DNA from: Paracoccaceae bacterium
Lineage (GTDB): Bacteria; Pseudomonadota; Alphaproteobacteria; Rhodobacterales; Rhodobacteraceae
NCBI GenBank assembly: GCA_958296035.1
Contig: OY282431.1
Coordinates: forward strand, 2,774,037-2,838,036
Direction of reading: 5' to 3'
DNA length: 64,000 nt
The notes below the pieces were generated by a model. The model saw only the letters and a list, made by a program, of their open reading frames with translations. It did not search any database and was not told the DNA's origin. How positions within the stretch are numbered: the stretch's first letter is position 1; the number at the start of each line of letters is the position of its first letter. Of this stretch, positions 36,297 to 46,001 are shown one piece after another. The translations under genes and the position numbers were made by a program.

Positions 36297-37199
36297 TCAG
36301 GAAAATGCCGCACCGGGGGGGAGGCGCATTCCCGGGCTCATATCATTCGTATTGACAACACGTCCGCCGGCGCGCTGACTTCTGAGTATGCGTACAGCGC
36401 CGCTGCCACAGGCAATTTCGAAGCGGTCATTGAGAACAACACCGGGAGGACCAGTCGAAGCAGAAACCTCGCTCAGAAGAAACTTGATCCGCTGGCCATC
36501 GACTAAACTCCAGGCACCGGGAAATCGGGACAGACCTCTGATCTGACAGTCGATCTGTGACGCCGAGCGCGACCAGTCAATACGGGACTCGGTCTTGCTG
36601 ATCTTGTGAGCATAGGTAACCCCGGTCTCGGACTGTCGCATCGGTATCCATTTGGGGAGATCGCCCAGAATTTCGGCACACATGCGGGCTCCGAGTACTG
36701 CCAGACGATCTGACAGGCTGTCACCGGTATCTGCTGGATTGATGAGCTCTTCTCTTCGTTCGAGTATTGGACCTGCATCAAGACGTTTATCCATCTTGAT
36801 GATACAGACTCCAGTTCTGTTGTCACCAGCAATAATAGCCCGCTGAACCGGTGCAGCACCGCGCCAGCGCGGCAGGAGCGATGGGTGCACATTGACAAAT
36901 CCATGTTCAGGCACATTCAGAAGAGATTCCGGGATGATGTGCCCATAGGCCACGACAACCGCAACCTCGACCCCCAGCTGGCGGACCGACGCAGTTTCGT
37001 CGGACAGCGTATTTGGCCAGCAAACAGGCAAGCCCAACGCTTCGGCCGCCAATCCGACCGGCGTCGGATGAACCGCATGGCCTCTTCCCTTTGCCCGTGG
37101 TGGCTGCGTGTAGACGCGCCTTATATCGTGGCCATCCCGAGCGATCGCCTCCAGAGTTGGAACTGCAAACTGTGCCGATCCCATGAACAGAAGCTTCAT
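36297..37199 (-). CDS. fmt: methionyl-tRNA formyltransferase
   Basis: Formylates initiator Met-tRNA with 10-formyl-tetrahydrofolate. The 300-residue protein has the N-terminal KLLFMGSAQFAVPTLEAI and the catalytic triad Asn103, His105 and Asp141 in NVHPSLLPRWRGAAP and MDKRLDAGPIL. The C-terminal tRNA-binding domain includes RGLSRFPGAWS. It lies 51 bases downstream of def, the standard def-fmt pair. truA, which often follows in alphaproteobacteria, is not present. Confidence 0.97.
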   Translation of the reverse strand: MKLLFMGSAQFAVPTLEAIARDGHDIRRVYTQPPRAKGRGHAVHPTPVGLAAEALGLPVCWPNTLSDETASVRQLGVEVAVVVAYGHIIPESLLNVPEHGFVNVHPSLLPRWRGAAPVQRAIIAGDNRTGVCIIKMDKRLDAGPILERREELINPADTGDSLSDRLAVLGARMCAEILGDLPKWIPMRQSETGVTYAHKISKTESRIDWSRSASQIDCQIRGLSRFPGAWSLVDGQRIKFLLSEVSASTGPPGVVLNDRFEIACGSGAVRILRSQRAGGRVVNTNDMSPGMRLPPGAAFS

Positions 37200-37250
37200 G
37201 GGCGCACCGTGGGATCGAAGCCCGGACCCTTGGGATGCGACAAGCCTGCG

Positions 37251-37784
37251 CTAGGGTTGCTTTGGCCTGTGTTTGCCAGCAGCCAGCTCCTTCTTGAATT
37301 TCTTGACGAGTAGGCCTCGTTTGAGGCGCGAAATATGGTCGATAAACAATTTTCCATTAAGATGATCAATCTCGTGCTGGGCACAGCGGGCCTGCAATCT
37401 CTCCAGCGTGTTTTCGACGATCTGTCCTTTCAGATCCATATATCGCACTTCCACGGCCGACGGCCTGGTAATATCGCAGAAATGACCCGGGAACGAGAGG
37501 CAGCCCTCGCTGGCTTCATCTGTCTCGTCCGACGTCCAGAGGATTTCGGGGTTGATCATTACGATGGGGCTCTGCTCGTCCTCCTCGGAGGCCATCTCCA
37601 TTACAGCAATACGTTGACCAACGCCGACCTGGGGAGCCGCCAATCCAATCCCCGGGGCATCGTACATGGTTTCAATCATATCCTGCGCCAACCGCCGCAC
37701 ATCCTTGGTAATGGAATATACTGCGACAGCCCGCCGCCTCAGGATAGGTGCTGGAAACAGTAGTATGCGTCTTCTTGCCATCAA
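37251..37784 (-). CDS. def: peptide deformylase
   Basis: Removes the formyl group from new proteins. The 177-residue metalloenzyme has the three PDF motifs: GIGLAAPQVG (46-55), EGCLSFPG with metal ligand Cys95, and QHEIDHLNG with His137, Glu138 and His141. The length fits type 1B enzymes. First gene of the def-fmt operon. Confidence 0.97.
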   Translation of the reverse strand: MMARRRILLFPAPILRRRAVAVYSITKDVRRLAQDMIETMYDAPGIGLAAPQVGVGQRIAVMEMASEEDEQSPIVMINPEILWTSDETDEASEGCLSFPGHFCDITRPSAVEVRYMDLKGQIVENTLERLQARCAQHEIDHLNGKLFIDHISRLKRGLLVKKFKKELAAGKHRPKQP

Positions 37785-38808
37785 ACAGATCTAGTCCTTT
37801 GCCGACTTCACTGCAATGGCCCAACGGGATTGCGGGATTGGCAGACCCCTTGCCAATGTCTGCAACCGGTACCATTTTGACTTCTCCTTCTCGGGATCTG
37901 TGTACTGCTGACAAAACGTTACGCACCGGTCCGGTGTCCTGCATGCCACAAAGGACCTCGGGGAGTTTTCCGGCGGCGGGGTATTCGTCGATTCAGCTGC
38001 TCAGGATGAATTCGCTGCAAACAGTGTGTCTCCTCACGACTGACATGATCATGAATTTGGCAGCAGGACCGTAACCCTGGGCGCGAAGCGCTTCTGTGTC
38101 GGCAATTCAACCGGAATTCTCGAATTCAACCCTGGCCCTGTAATTGTGTCGCGCCTTACTTACATGGACTTGTGGAAGTAACATAATTATATGTCATTAT
38201 AAGCTGGGCCAAGAGTGATCGTGATCGGGAGGGCACAGCCTCGAAACTGGTCGTTACGCTTGCCAGCTTTGCAGTGGAGCTCGGGTATGAGGATAGCAGC
38301 GTGACGCCAAAGGAACGTCTTGTTGGGCACTATGTGCAGCTGGGTGTGCTCAGACGACCCTAGCGGCGAGGCCAGGAGGCAATCTTCGGATTTCGCCAAA
38401 TTGTCGGATTCTTCGTGGCGCGCAATCTTGCGCGAGATGGCTGGCCCCTGGCCAGCATTGGGAAGTTCAGCCGTTCCTCCAAATAGACTGCTTTTGTGAC
38501 CGATTCAAAGCAGGCGTGAACCTGCCAGGATTCCAAGGAATTGAAATCGGTACCCGACAAACGAGAAAATAATCTTGATCGCCTCTGGTCCCGGTGTGGA
38601 TTGTGTCCATGCAGAGTTTGGCAACGCAAGGTGAACGGACCCGCAAGAGGATTCAAGGCGCCCACAACAACACTGTTTCCAGCAAGGGCTAGAGTTTTTT
38701 CTGATTGCGGGCCAACCGCCCGAGCCAACCCGACCTTTCAGCGAGCTTTGTCGCCTGGAATACCGATAACAGCCCGGCGCGTTTGAGCAATTTGCGGATT
38801 TCGTCAGC
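37785..38808. other. intergenic region, no supportable gene
   Basis: About 1 kb between the start of def and the stop of the P1 peptidase gene. Frames up to about 120 codons exist on both strands without recognizable content. A short plus-strand stretch near 38200-38361 (ASKLVVTLASFAVELGYED and on to a TAG) reads like the end of a protein but has no start or known family. It may be decayed sequence. Confidence 0.35.
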
Positions 38809-39882
38809 TCAACGCAGGCTCTCTACTGCTGCTCCTGGAGCAAATTTCTTCTGCCAGGTTGGCAACAGATCGCCAGGTTTTGCAGTGGCACAATGGATTG
38901 CCCGGGCAACAGCGCGGGAAAGGCATGTGCTGGAATGATGTCCGAGTTCAAACAGGGCTTCACCAGTGTTATCCACGGTCACTTCTCCGCTGGATGCAAA
39001 GAAAATTGCGTCACCATCAAAGATCGTATGGGATGGCAGTATTGCTCTGGCCAGCCCGTCATGGGCACATACTGCGAGTCGGGTAGTCTGTGCCTGGGTC
39101 AGTTTCACATCCGTCGCAAGAATGGCAATCGTCGTGTTTTGTCCCTTGTTGCGTACATGACCTTCAACAGGCAACTGTCCTTTCGGCAGGGTTTCGTGTC
39201 GACCGTGTATGGGAAACTCCCCATCAATGCAGAACGGTGTTGCCCAGAAGCGACCAGTCTGCCCCTGCACAACGCTTCCAAGGGCGTTCACGGCAACGAT
39301 AGCTCCGACTGAGTAACCTGAATTGGTTATTGCTGACGCGGTGCCCAGACCGCCTTTCAAATCCATGGTCGAGGCGCCGGTGCCGGCCCCGACAGATCCG
39401 ATTTTGAATTGCGTTGCTGCATTTTCCAACGCCTGACGACCAAGTGCCTTGTACGGGTTAGACTTCCAGCGCTTGTTCCCACCATTCAAGAGGTCGAAAA
39501 GGATTGCGGACGGCACGATGGGCACACGCACATCCTCAACCTGAAAGCCCCTCCCCTCACTTGCCAGTTGATCAGCAACACCAGAAGCGGCGTCGAGGCC
39601 GAATGCAGAGCCTCCGGACAGAACAATTGCGTCAACTTTCTGGACCATGCGGTCGGGCGCAAGGAGATCTGTCTCGCGTGTACCCGGAGCACCACCCATG
39701 ACATGAACACCGGCGACAAATGGCCGGTCGGCTACAAGTACAGTTACCCCGGACTTCAGGATTTGGTCGTTGGCATTGCCGACCTTGAAACCTCGGACAT
39801 CGCAGATCGAATTCGACGGTCCACGCATCCGGTTTGCTTCCGTGTCACCTGCCCCATTGTCTTCGTTGTTATTTCCCAGCAT
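38809..39882 (-). CDS. P1 family (S58, DmpA-like) aminopeptidase
   Basis: Self-processing aminopeptidase family protein of 357 residues. Key blocks: GVTVLVADRPFVAGVHVMGGAPGTRETD near the start, AIVLSGGSAFGLDAASGV, SVGAGTGASTMDLKGGLGTAS, and the NKGQNTTIAILATDVKL segment around which P1-family precursors usually split to expose a Ser/Thr nucleophile. The start chosen (MLGNNNEDNGAG) has AAAGG five bases before it and overlaps the upstream membrane-protein gene by 14 bases. Relatives cleave N-terminal D- or L-amino acids or beta-peptides; the real substrate is unknown. Confidence 0.9.
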   Translation of the reverse strand: MLGNNNEDNGAGDTEANRMRGPSNSICDVRGFKVGNANDQILKSGVTVLVADRPFVAGVHVMGGAPGTRETDLLAPDRMVQKVDAIVLSGGSAFGLDAASGVADQLASEGRGFQVEDVRVPIVPSAILFDLLNGGNKRWKSNPYKALGRQALENAATQFKIGSVGAGTGASTMDLKGGLGTASAITNSGYSVGAIVAVNALGSVVQGQTGRFWATPFCIDGEFPIHGRHETLPKGQLPVEGHVRNKGQNTTIAILATDVKLTQAQTTRLAVCAHDGLARAILPSHTIFDGDAIFFASSGEVTVDNTGEALFELGHHSSTCLSRAVARAIHCATAKPGDLLPTWQKKFAPGAAVESLR

Positions 39883-40246
39883 TTGCCTTTGTTCTCTGTC
39901 GCCTCTCAAGCCAGTAAACAATTCCGAGCACAATCCAGGCCGGCAAACTGAACACGATTGCATAGAGCATGATACCAATTGGTCCGAACAATCCGCCGGT
40001 CAAGGCCGCAAATACGCTAACCGGCCCAAGGATCAAAACTATCAGGATGGTCAATAGTCGCCGATGCCGCCGCCAAAGCAGATGGATAGGCGTAGCCAAA
40101 GGAAAACCCGCAACGGCCAAGAAGAACAGGTCTCTCAGCAAATGTTGAACGGAGGCAAACGAGTATCCTCTGAGCAGGGTTAGAACGACCATTCCCAGAG
40201 GTAACCAGATCGCGGCGCCGAGAATGAAGACTATCCACCTTTTCAC
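39869..40246 (-). CDS. small four-helix membrane protein
   Basis: A 125-residue hydrophobic protein with four predicted helices (WIVFILGAAIWLPLGMVVLTLL; DLFFLAVAGFPLATPIHLLW; LLTILIVLILGPVSVFAALTGGL; IGIMLYAIVFSLPAWIVLGIVYWL) and a basic C-terminus. It starts with GTG. No family recognized. Overlap with the peptidase gene suggests a two-gene operon. The strand is supported by the continuous hydrophobic pattern and the coupling. Confidence 0.65.
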   Translation of the reverse strand: MKRWIVFILGAAIWLPLGMVVLTLLRGYSFASVQHLLRDLFFLAVAGFPLATPIHLLWRRHRRLLTILIVLILGPVSVFAALTGGLFGPIGIMLYAIVFSLPAWIVLGIVYWLERRQRTKANAGK

Positions 40247-40358
40247 AGAAGTTCACAGCCGGTCTAGAGAAACGTTTGGCATTGATGCAATCCAGTCATC
40301 TGACATCTTCAAAGGCGCAACGGATTCGCAGAACCATGGGTCACAAGAACTATATCGG

Positions 40359-40390
40359 AATTGCCGGCGTTGTCAGCCGGCAATTTTCTT
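40359..40390 (+). terminator. strong intrinsic terminator without an evident upstream gene
   Basis: Perfect 10-base stem AATTGCCGGC / GCCGGCAATT with a 7-base loop GTTGTCA followed by TTTTCTT, on the plus strand. An outer ACAAGAA / TTCTTGT pair could extend it. No plus-strand protein gene ends here, so the transcript it stops is unknown, possibly a small RNA. Confidence 0.7.
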
Positions 40391-41200
40391 GTCAGGCACC
40401 ACCGGCGCCGTCATCGCTCCGGCGGCAGTAACAACTGCGATTGTAGCGAATCGGCCCCATCATGGGCTGTACCTCGGCACGCGCATCGCAAGCCTCTACG
40501 CAGGCCTGAAACAGGCAGCGGCCTATCCTTCGGCTGTGCTCGGCAACGTCAGTCTCGAGGGCTGCCATGTCCGGTGTGGGCTAGTGCCGGTCGATGCAGG
40601 GATAAATGTCGTCAACGAGCCCATCAGTGGCAGCACAAAACTGTTCTGGCAAGCGGGCACGTATCTCGGGTGTCAGTACACTGATCGTCTCTGGCGGCTA
40701 CTTGGGTTCTGCCCTGGCTGCGACGGTGTGCGGTTGCAGGAAGACGTTAAGGACATTGGCCATGTCGGCTTCTGTGCTGCGCGCCAGTAGGCTGACAATA
40801 TTGCCAATCGGGTCTTGACGTTGCATAGATGCGGTCATCGGGGACCCGCCTTTTTCGGGGTTATTGACTACGCCAGATTCTACGCATTTTGGTGCCGAAG
40901 GGAATCCCCGATTTCCTGTGCGGATAGCTGAAATGTGACAGTTTCTTGGCCAGTTGAAGAAATTGTCACGCGGGGCGTGAAGGGGTCGCAAGACGGGGGG
41001 TCAAAATTGCCCGAAGCAGCCGATTGGGGAAAAAGTGGGCAAATCTTTGTCGTGATATGAGAAATACACCTGATCGCGATCCCTTTTGTGTCGTTGACGA
41101 ACGGGAACGCTTTCTCCAGGATTGCACCTCTAACCATTGGTGTTCGCGCCACGGATAAGCCGCTCGCTGGGGCGGCTTTCTATTATTCAGGTACTCCATA
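40391..41200. other. intergenic region with hairpin, no supportable gene
   Basis: About 800 bases of short conflicting frames; the longest (about 95 codons, minus strand near 40698-40991) is not recognized. A terminator-like hairpin AAGCCGC / GCGGCTT followed by TCTATT lies at about 41157-41184, just before a truncated NYN gene. The region appears to be decayed accessory DNA. Confidence 0.35.
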
Positions 41201-41296
41201 ATGAAAAAACGGGTGCCGGAGTATTTTGACGGCTTCAATCTATATCACGCGATAGACGACCTAAAACAGGACCGCCTGAAGTGGCATAGTCGTTAG
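41201..41296 (+). pseudogene. NYN-domain (LabA/DUF88-like) gene fragment
   Basis: A 31-codon frame reads MKKRVPEYFDGFNLYHAID and on to DDLKQDRLKW, then a stop. The start matches the first strand and helix of NYN/PIN-like RNases, whose N-terminus is typically V-x-V-D-G-F-N-L-Y-H with the first catalytic Asp. The rest (about 150-200 residues) is missing, and downstream sequence does not resume the family in any frame I could follow. The first-strand V-x-V-D is changed to EYFD. A relic. Confidence 0.65.
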
Positions 41297-41766
41297 GTGC
41301 TAGCCTGAGTTCGATTTTGCACAATTTTCCCTCAGCTTCACGTCTGGAAGATGTCGGTATTGGCGACTTGATCGAGGGCATCGTCAAGCGGGAACACAAG
41401 GTCGCCCGTGTCACTGACATCTTTCCAGCGGATTTGCCAGGACCCATGACGCAGACGTACTCAGCCCCGTGAACTCGGATTTGCACGATTGTGTAGCGAA
41501 GCATAGTGTTTCAACCATGTGCTGGATGCTGGCCGGTCATTTGGTCATCAAGGTGTCGGTGAATTGCCAACTACTCTCCAGTTTGCCCGCTTACTTCTGT
41601 GCAACATAACTTTTCTTGATTTATTCAAATACACATTTTGGCTTCCCGAGAATTGGCATGCATCAGTCCTGGAGAGTTCCCGCAGGTTTATATTGGCGAA
41701 TTCAGGATGCAGGCTGCCAAGCCGTAGGTGCCGCAGTTGAGAATTGACGCAGGCAGGAAAGAATGG
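41297..41766. other. region upstream of the R-M gene
   Basis: About 470 bases without a gene. An A/T-rich block around 41600-41650 (TTTTCTTGATTTATTC) stands out from its surroundings and may contain the promoter of the downstream restriction-modification gene. Confidence 0.3.
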
Positions 41767-44700
41767 ATGCCGCAAGGAGGTAAAACCACAGCATCAAATC
41801 GCCGTAAGGTGCATTCCCGAGCAAATGCGCTTCTGGAAGGTGGCTCGAACGAAGCAAACATTCGCAACCGCCTTTGCCGCTTGCTCGATGTGCTTAACTG
41901 TGACGAGTACCGCCTGGAATACCCCACAGGAGGCGGGCGGGCTGACATCTATCTGCCGCGTCAACGCACCATTATCGAGACCAAAGCGATCGGCGGTGCC
42001 GAGGCGCCTGCAGGTGGCAATGAGTCACCGTCTGAGCAGCTTGACCGGTACATGCAGGCCGAGATCGGCAAGGTGCGGGAATCCCTGTTCACCAATGAAA
42101 GCGACCGCTCCTGGACCGGTATTCTGACCGACGGGCGGGTCTGGCACAGCTGGTCATATGTGCACCGCGACAACCCGTCGGCACAGGAGGAGAAGCAGGA
42201 CTTCAAACCCAATAGTGGGCGGGAACTTGCCGAATGGCTGGGCCAGGAGCTGGCCGGCGACCCTGTCAGCAAGCCGTGGATACCGGCAAATCCTGCTGCT
42301 CTGTTCGCCGAGCATGCAAAGTCTTTGCGAGCTGTTTACAACGAATTGACAGGTCGGCAAGCCGTAGAGACGGACACCAGGCTCGCCTTGTGGCGCGACA
42401 TGCTGCACAGTTCCGGCATGGAGCCGCAAACGGATGCTGCTCGCCACAGCCTGTTCCGTACACATTCCTTTCTGATAGCGCTGGCCCGCGGCGTGGTCTG
42501 GACGATGGAACACCCGCATGAGGAGCCGGACCCGAAAACTCTGCTGGGCGACGGCATTGTGTCCTGGATCGTGCAAACAACCGTTGGCCGCCAATGGGCA
42601 GCTGGGTTGTTCGAGACAATATGCGGGTTTGAGTGGCGGCAGCGTCGCGGCGACGTGCTGCGCCCGCTTTACGAGGCGTTTGTCGGCAGTGATGATCGTA
42701 AGGACTTCGGCGAGGTCTACACACCGGACTGGCTGGCCGAGCTTGTGGTCAACGAAGTGCTTGATGAGGATTGGTGTGGACGTGCATTTGAGGCCGCACG
42801 TGGCGAGATTGTCAATCATCAACCTTTGCGCGGGATCGGCGTTCTTGATCCCTGCTGTGGGTCCGGCACGTTCCTTTATCACGCCGCCAGGCGGCTCCTG
42901 GATTATCCCGACATCTCCCGTCAGCCGTCCGGCAGGCAAGCAGACATAGTCAGCCGCCTGGTGTACGGCATAGACATCCATCCAGTGGCCTGCGAGTTTG
43001 CCCGAGCGACACTGCTGCGGGCGCTCCCTGCCGAGCCGCCCGGCGGCGATGCAGCCCTGCGGATCTGGAACGGCGACTCACTATTACTGCATGGTGCCGA
43101 AAGTCAGTCCCTGTTTGCCCCACAAAATGGCGAGGTGGTGTTCGTGTCACCGGCCGGAAGCGAGGTCCGGCTGCCGGAAGCGTTCGTCACGCGGCCGGAT
43201 TTTGCCAGCTTGATCAAGGACATGACGGGTGCTGCTGTCCAAGCGTTGCCAATGCCATCACATATTGAGCACAGCGTGCAGGATGATGCCGACCAGAACC
43301 AGTTGCGCGCCAGCCACGCTACCTTGCAGGAGATCATCAGGAACGAGGGCAATTCAGTCTGGACCTGGTTCATGCAGCAGACAGTCGGCCCCTATCTCCT
43401 GGCTCGGCACAAGGTTGACCGCATTGTCTCCAATCCGCCCTGGGTCAAGATGGCAACCATTCAGCACCAGACCCGCAAGCGGCGGCTTGAGGCGTTCGCC
43501 AGGGGGATGGAGCTGTGGCAGGGTGGTATACAGGCTCCGCACACGGATATCGCACAACTCTTTATCAAACGCTGCCGCGAGCAGTATCTGCAAGATCACC
43601 TGAACGCTCCAGCTGCATGGGTCGTCAAGCACTCGGCGATCAAGGGCGGCAACTGGGAGAAATTCCGCGCCTGGCGACGAGGTGACGGTGCCGAGGGCAA
43701 GGAGCAACGTCATGACTTGGCCTCCACAGGCCAGATACTTGATCTGGCTCCGGCACAGGTGTTTGGTGGTGGTGATGCACAGAAATCCTGCGTGCTGATC
43801 GACAACATGCGTACCGCGCTTGGCAGAGATGTGCCGACCCTTGTGGCCCATTGCCCCTCGGACCGGCCGAATGCCGGCTCGACACTGCAGGAAGCGAATG
43901 AGTGCATTGAATGGAATGTACCCGAGGCGTCATTGCCGGAGGGGGAGTCCGGTTACAACGGCATGTTCAGGAACGGCGCCACCATTTTTCCGCATGTTCT
44001 GGCCATTGCTGACCGGATCGCAGGTGATGGCGAAACCAGAACTGTCACCACCCGACGCTCAGTACAGTCACCGTGGAAGGAGGTACACCCCCCGGACGGC
44101 GAGATCCCTGCAAGCTGGCTGGCTCCACTCTTGCGCTCGGAACATCTGTTGCCATTTGTGCTGGCTCCAGAGGGGCCGGACAGCGCAATCGTGCCGGTTG
44201 ATGAAGAGGGGCAGTTGCTGGATGAGAAAGCCGCTCTTGCAATTCATGGATGGCGGGAACTGCAAGACATCTACCGGGAATTCCGAGGGCAAGGTCAAAG
44301 TACTCCCGCTACATTGCTGGAAAGGCTTGATTATCAGCGCAACCTATCGCGGCAGCTTCCGCTTGTGCAGGCTGAGAGGGTTGTCCCGCTCACCCGTGTG
44401 ATTTATCCGGTGTCAGGAGACATCATGCGCGCCTGCAGGCTGCCTGCCTGCGCAGATGTGGTCGGTCATACAATCTATCATGCCACATTCGATGCGCCTG
44501 AAGAAGCTGCTTATCTCGTGGCATTGCTGAATGCGCCGGCGCTCAATCCTGCCTTTGTGCAGTCACGACGCAGTGGCCGGCATTTTTCTCTTCATCCATG
44601 GCGGCGGGTACCTATTCCGCGCTTTGACCCCGGCTGCAGGCTGCATTGCGAGATCGCAGCCCTCTGTGTGGAGATTGAAGATGAGACCGACGCATTCCTG

Positions 44701-44823
44701 GCTGCGCAGCAAGGTAACCTGCCGCGCAGCCAGATCGGCCGCTCGAAGCAGATCAGACAGTCCGGACTGTTTGCCCGTCTGGATGATATGGCAAGGCAGT
44801 TGATGCCGGAACAGTGCCCTTAG
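41767..44823 (+). CDS. single-chain restriction-modification enzyme (type IIG / Eco57I-like N6-adenine methylase with N-terminal nuclease)
   Basis: A 1018-residue protein. The N-terminal PD-(D/E)xK-like nuclease motif is GGRADIYLPRQRTIIETK (Asp60, then Glu71-x-Lys73). The central gamma-class amino-methyltransferase has motif I LDPCCGSGTFLYHAARRL (Asp near residue 361) and the catalytic motif IV SNPPWVKM (near 556), with a long insert between them. The C-terminal part (about 760-1018) should be the target-recognition domain. This single-chain layout fits type IIG enzymes that cut and methylate. No separate specificity subunit or endonuclease gene is adjacent. The ATG is chosen for AGGAAAG upstream; a GTG 13 codons earlier is possible. 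Bordered by an NYN relic and a transposase relic, so probably acquired. Confidence 0.87.
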   Translation: MPQGGKTTASNRRKVHSRANALLEGGSNEANIRNRLCRLLDVLNCDEYRLEYPTGGGRADIYLPRQRTIIETKAIGGAEAPAGGNESPSEQLDRYMQAEIGKVRESLFTNESDRSWTGILTDGRVWHSWSYVHRDNPSAQEEKQDFKPNSGRELAEWLGQELAGDPVSKPWIPANPAALFAEHAKSLRAVYNELTGRQAVETDTRLALWRDMLHSSGMEPQTDAARHSLFRTHSFLIALARGVVWTMEHPHEEPDPKTLLGDGIVSWIVQTTVGRQWAAGLFETICGFEWRQRRGDVLRPLYEAFVGSDDRKDFGEVYTPDWLAELVVNEVLDEDWCGRAFEAARGEIVNHQPLRGIGVLDPCCGSGTFLYHAARRLLDYPDISRQPSGRQADIVSRLVYGIDIHPVACEFARATLLRALPAEPPGGDAALRIWNGDSLLLHGAESQSLFAPQNGEVVFVSPAGSEVRLPEAFVTRPDFASLIKDMTGAAVQALPMPSHIEHSVQDDADQNQLRASHATLQEIIRNEGNSVWTWFMQQTVGPYLLARHKVDRIVSNPPWVKMATIQHQTRKRRLEAFARGMELWQGGIQAPHTDIAQLFIKRCREQYLQDHLNAPAAWVVKHSAIKGGNWEKFRAWRRGDGAEGKEQRHDLASTGQILDLAPAQVFGGGDAQKSCVLIDNMRTALGRDVPTLVAHCPSDRPNAGSTLQEANECIEWNVPEASLPEGESGYNGMFRNGATIFPHVLAIADRIAGDGETRTVTTRRSVQSPWKEVHPPDGEIPASWLAPLLRSEHLLPFVLAPEGPDSAIVPVDEEGQLLDEKAALAIHGWRELQDIYREFRGQGQSTPATLLERLDYQRNLSRQLPLVQAERVVPLTRVIYPVSGDIMRACRLPACADVVGHTIYHATFDAPEEAAYLVALLNAPALNPAFVQSRRSGRHFSLHPWRRVPIPRFDPGCRLHCEIAALCVEIEDETDAFLAAQQGNLPRSQIGRSKQIRQSGLFARLDDMARQLMPEQCP

Positions 44824-45134
44824 GCGTGATCCACGTGGAAGTGTCATGCTTTCCGGAGCTCATGGATGCGCTCCGGCGGCAAATAGCGAGCCTCCTGCAA
44901 GAATTGTTCAGTAGTCCACATTCGAAGCTGTCGCGCTATCATGATGATGGCTATGGCATCACCTTCGGCGACCGCCGGTCCTCTACCGGTGATGTTCACA
45001 TGTCGAGCGTGCATGTGCGCTCTTGCCCACCAATAGCCCTGCCAGGAAGACGTGCGTGATCGCACCGTCCGCTGAAACAGGGGACGGTGGCAGTCAGATC
45101 GACGATCGCTGTCCGGTCAGGTGGCCTTGGCAGG
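44824..45134. other. short intergenic region
   Basis: About 310 bases downstream of the R-M gene. A minus-strand frame of about 73 codons ends with PPERIHELRKA and could be a gene fragment, but I do not recognize it. Confidence 0.3.
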
Positions 45135-45290
45135 TCAGTCGGGAGCCGCCAGGCGCAGCAGGTGCCCGGTCGTCATGGCCAGGACGCCAAACATCAGGCG
45201 GCAATACACCCTGGCATGGCCGCGGACCCTGAATTGGCATCCGCCAAAATTATCCTTGAGGGCGGCATAGACAACTTGAATGATGGATAA
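45135..45290 (-). pseudogene. IS transposase C-terminal fragment
   Basis: The minus strand encodes about 50 residues: VVYAALKDNFGGCQFRVRG, then HARVYCRLMFGVLAMTTGHL and a stop. The FGG-x-x-x-RVRG and LMFGVLA pattern matches the C-terminal end of DDE transposases, where the last catalytic region and a basic segment precede the stop. Nothing upstream in the frame continues the family, so only the end remains. The exact IS family is not certain. Confidence 0.5.
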
Positions 45291-46001
45291 ACAGGTCTAT
45301 TCATCACCTTGATGTCCGGTTTGCGCAAACAGCAGGTGACCGGACCGGGCGGCGCGGCAGCGGCTTTGGATACGTTCAGCACCGGCGCGCCCAACGCATC
45401 AGGCTTGGGCGGCGGACAGACAGGATTCGCGTGGCGGCATCGCAGGGCGGCAACCCGTGCGGCCGTGAACGGCGTAAGCGGGCAACCCGGTTATTCATGG
45501 GCAATGTTCCGTGTCATTCGCATCTCCTCATGTCCAATAAACACCTCTATCGATGGCCTGACCCGCCCTTTCCAGGGTCAGCTCGAGCGGCCGGGGAATT
45601 GGTGACCAACCGCAATCGACTGGCGGCAGTTATCCATACCGAACCATGAAGCATCTGCGCCCCTGTGGTTGCTTTCGTTGTCAGGATGAACCCTTGATCC
45701 CACGCCAGTATGCAGGCAACCTTGGCCCAAAACGCGCTCTGCCTCTGCTCAAACGCAGCCTGACGCTCTATGGCTGGAAATCGGCAAAAACAGGCAGACC
45801 CTGTCTGCCTTGCGCAAATGGACCCTCGCCAGACTATTTGGCATTCGCAACCAGGTGCCCCTCACCTGGGGTGAAGGCCGCCATACCTGGAATATCGGAA
45901 CTCCAAGCGCGGAAAACCGTTGCAAATTAGCCAACGATGTTGAAAACAGCTGTTCCCGTTAACACATCGACAACGCCGAACAAAAACGACGAGGATTACT
46001 A
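45291..46001. other. intergenic region upstream of the semialdehyde dehydrogenase
   Basis: About 700 bases without a supportable gene; short frames conflict. GAGGA six bases before the next start is its ribosome binding site. The promoter must lie here, but no clear -35/-10 was seen. Confidence 0.35.

Noticed and set aside
38200-38361. Plus-strand stretch reading like a protein C-terminus
   Set aside because: No start codon, no ribosome binding site and no family recognized; left as part of the intergenic description.
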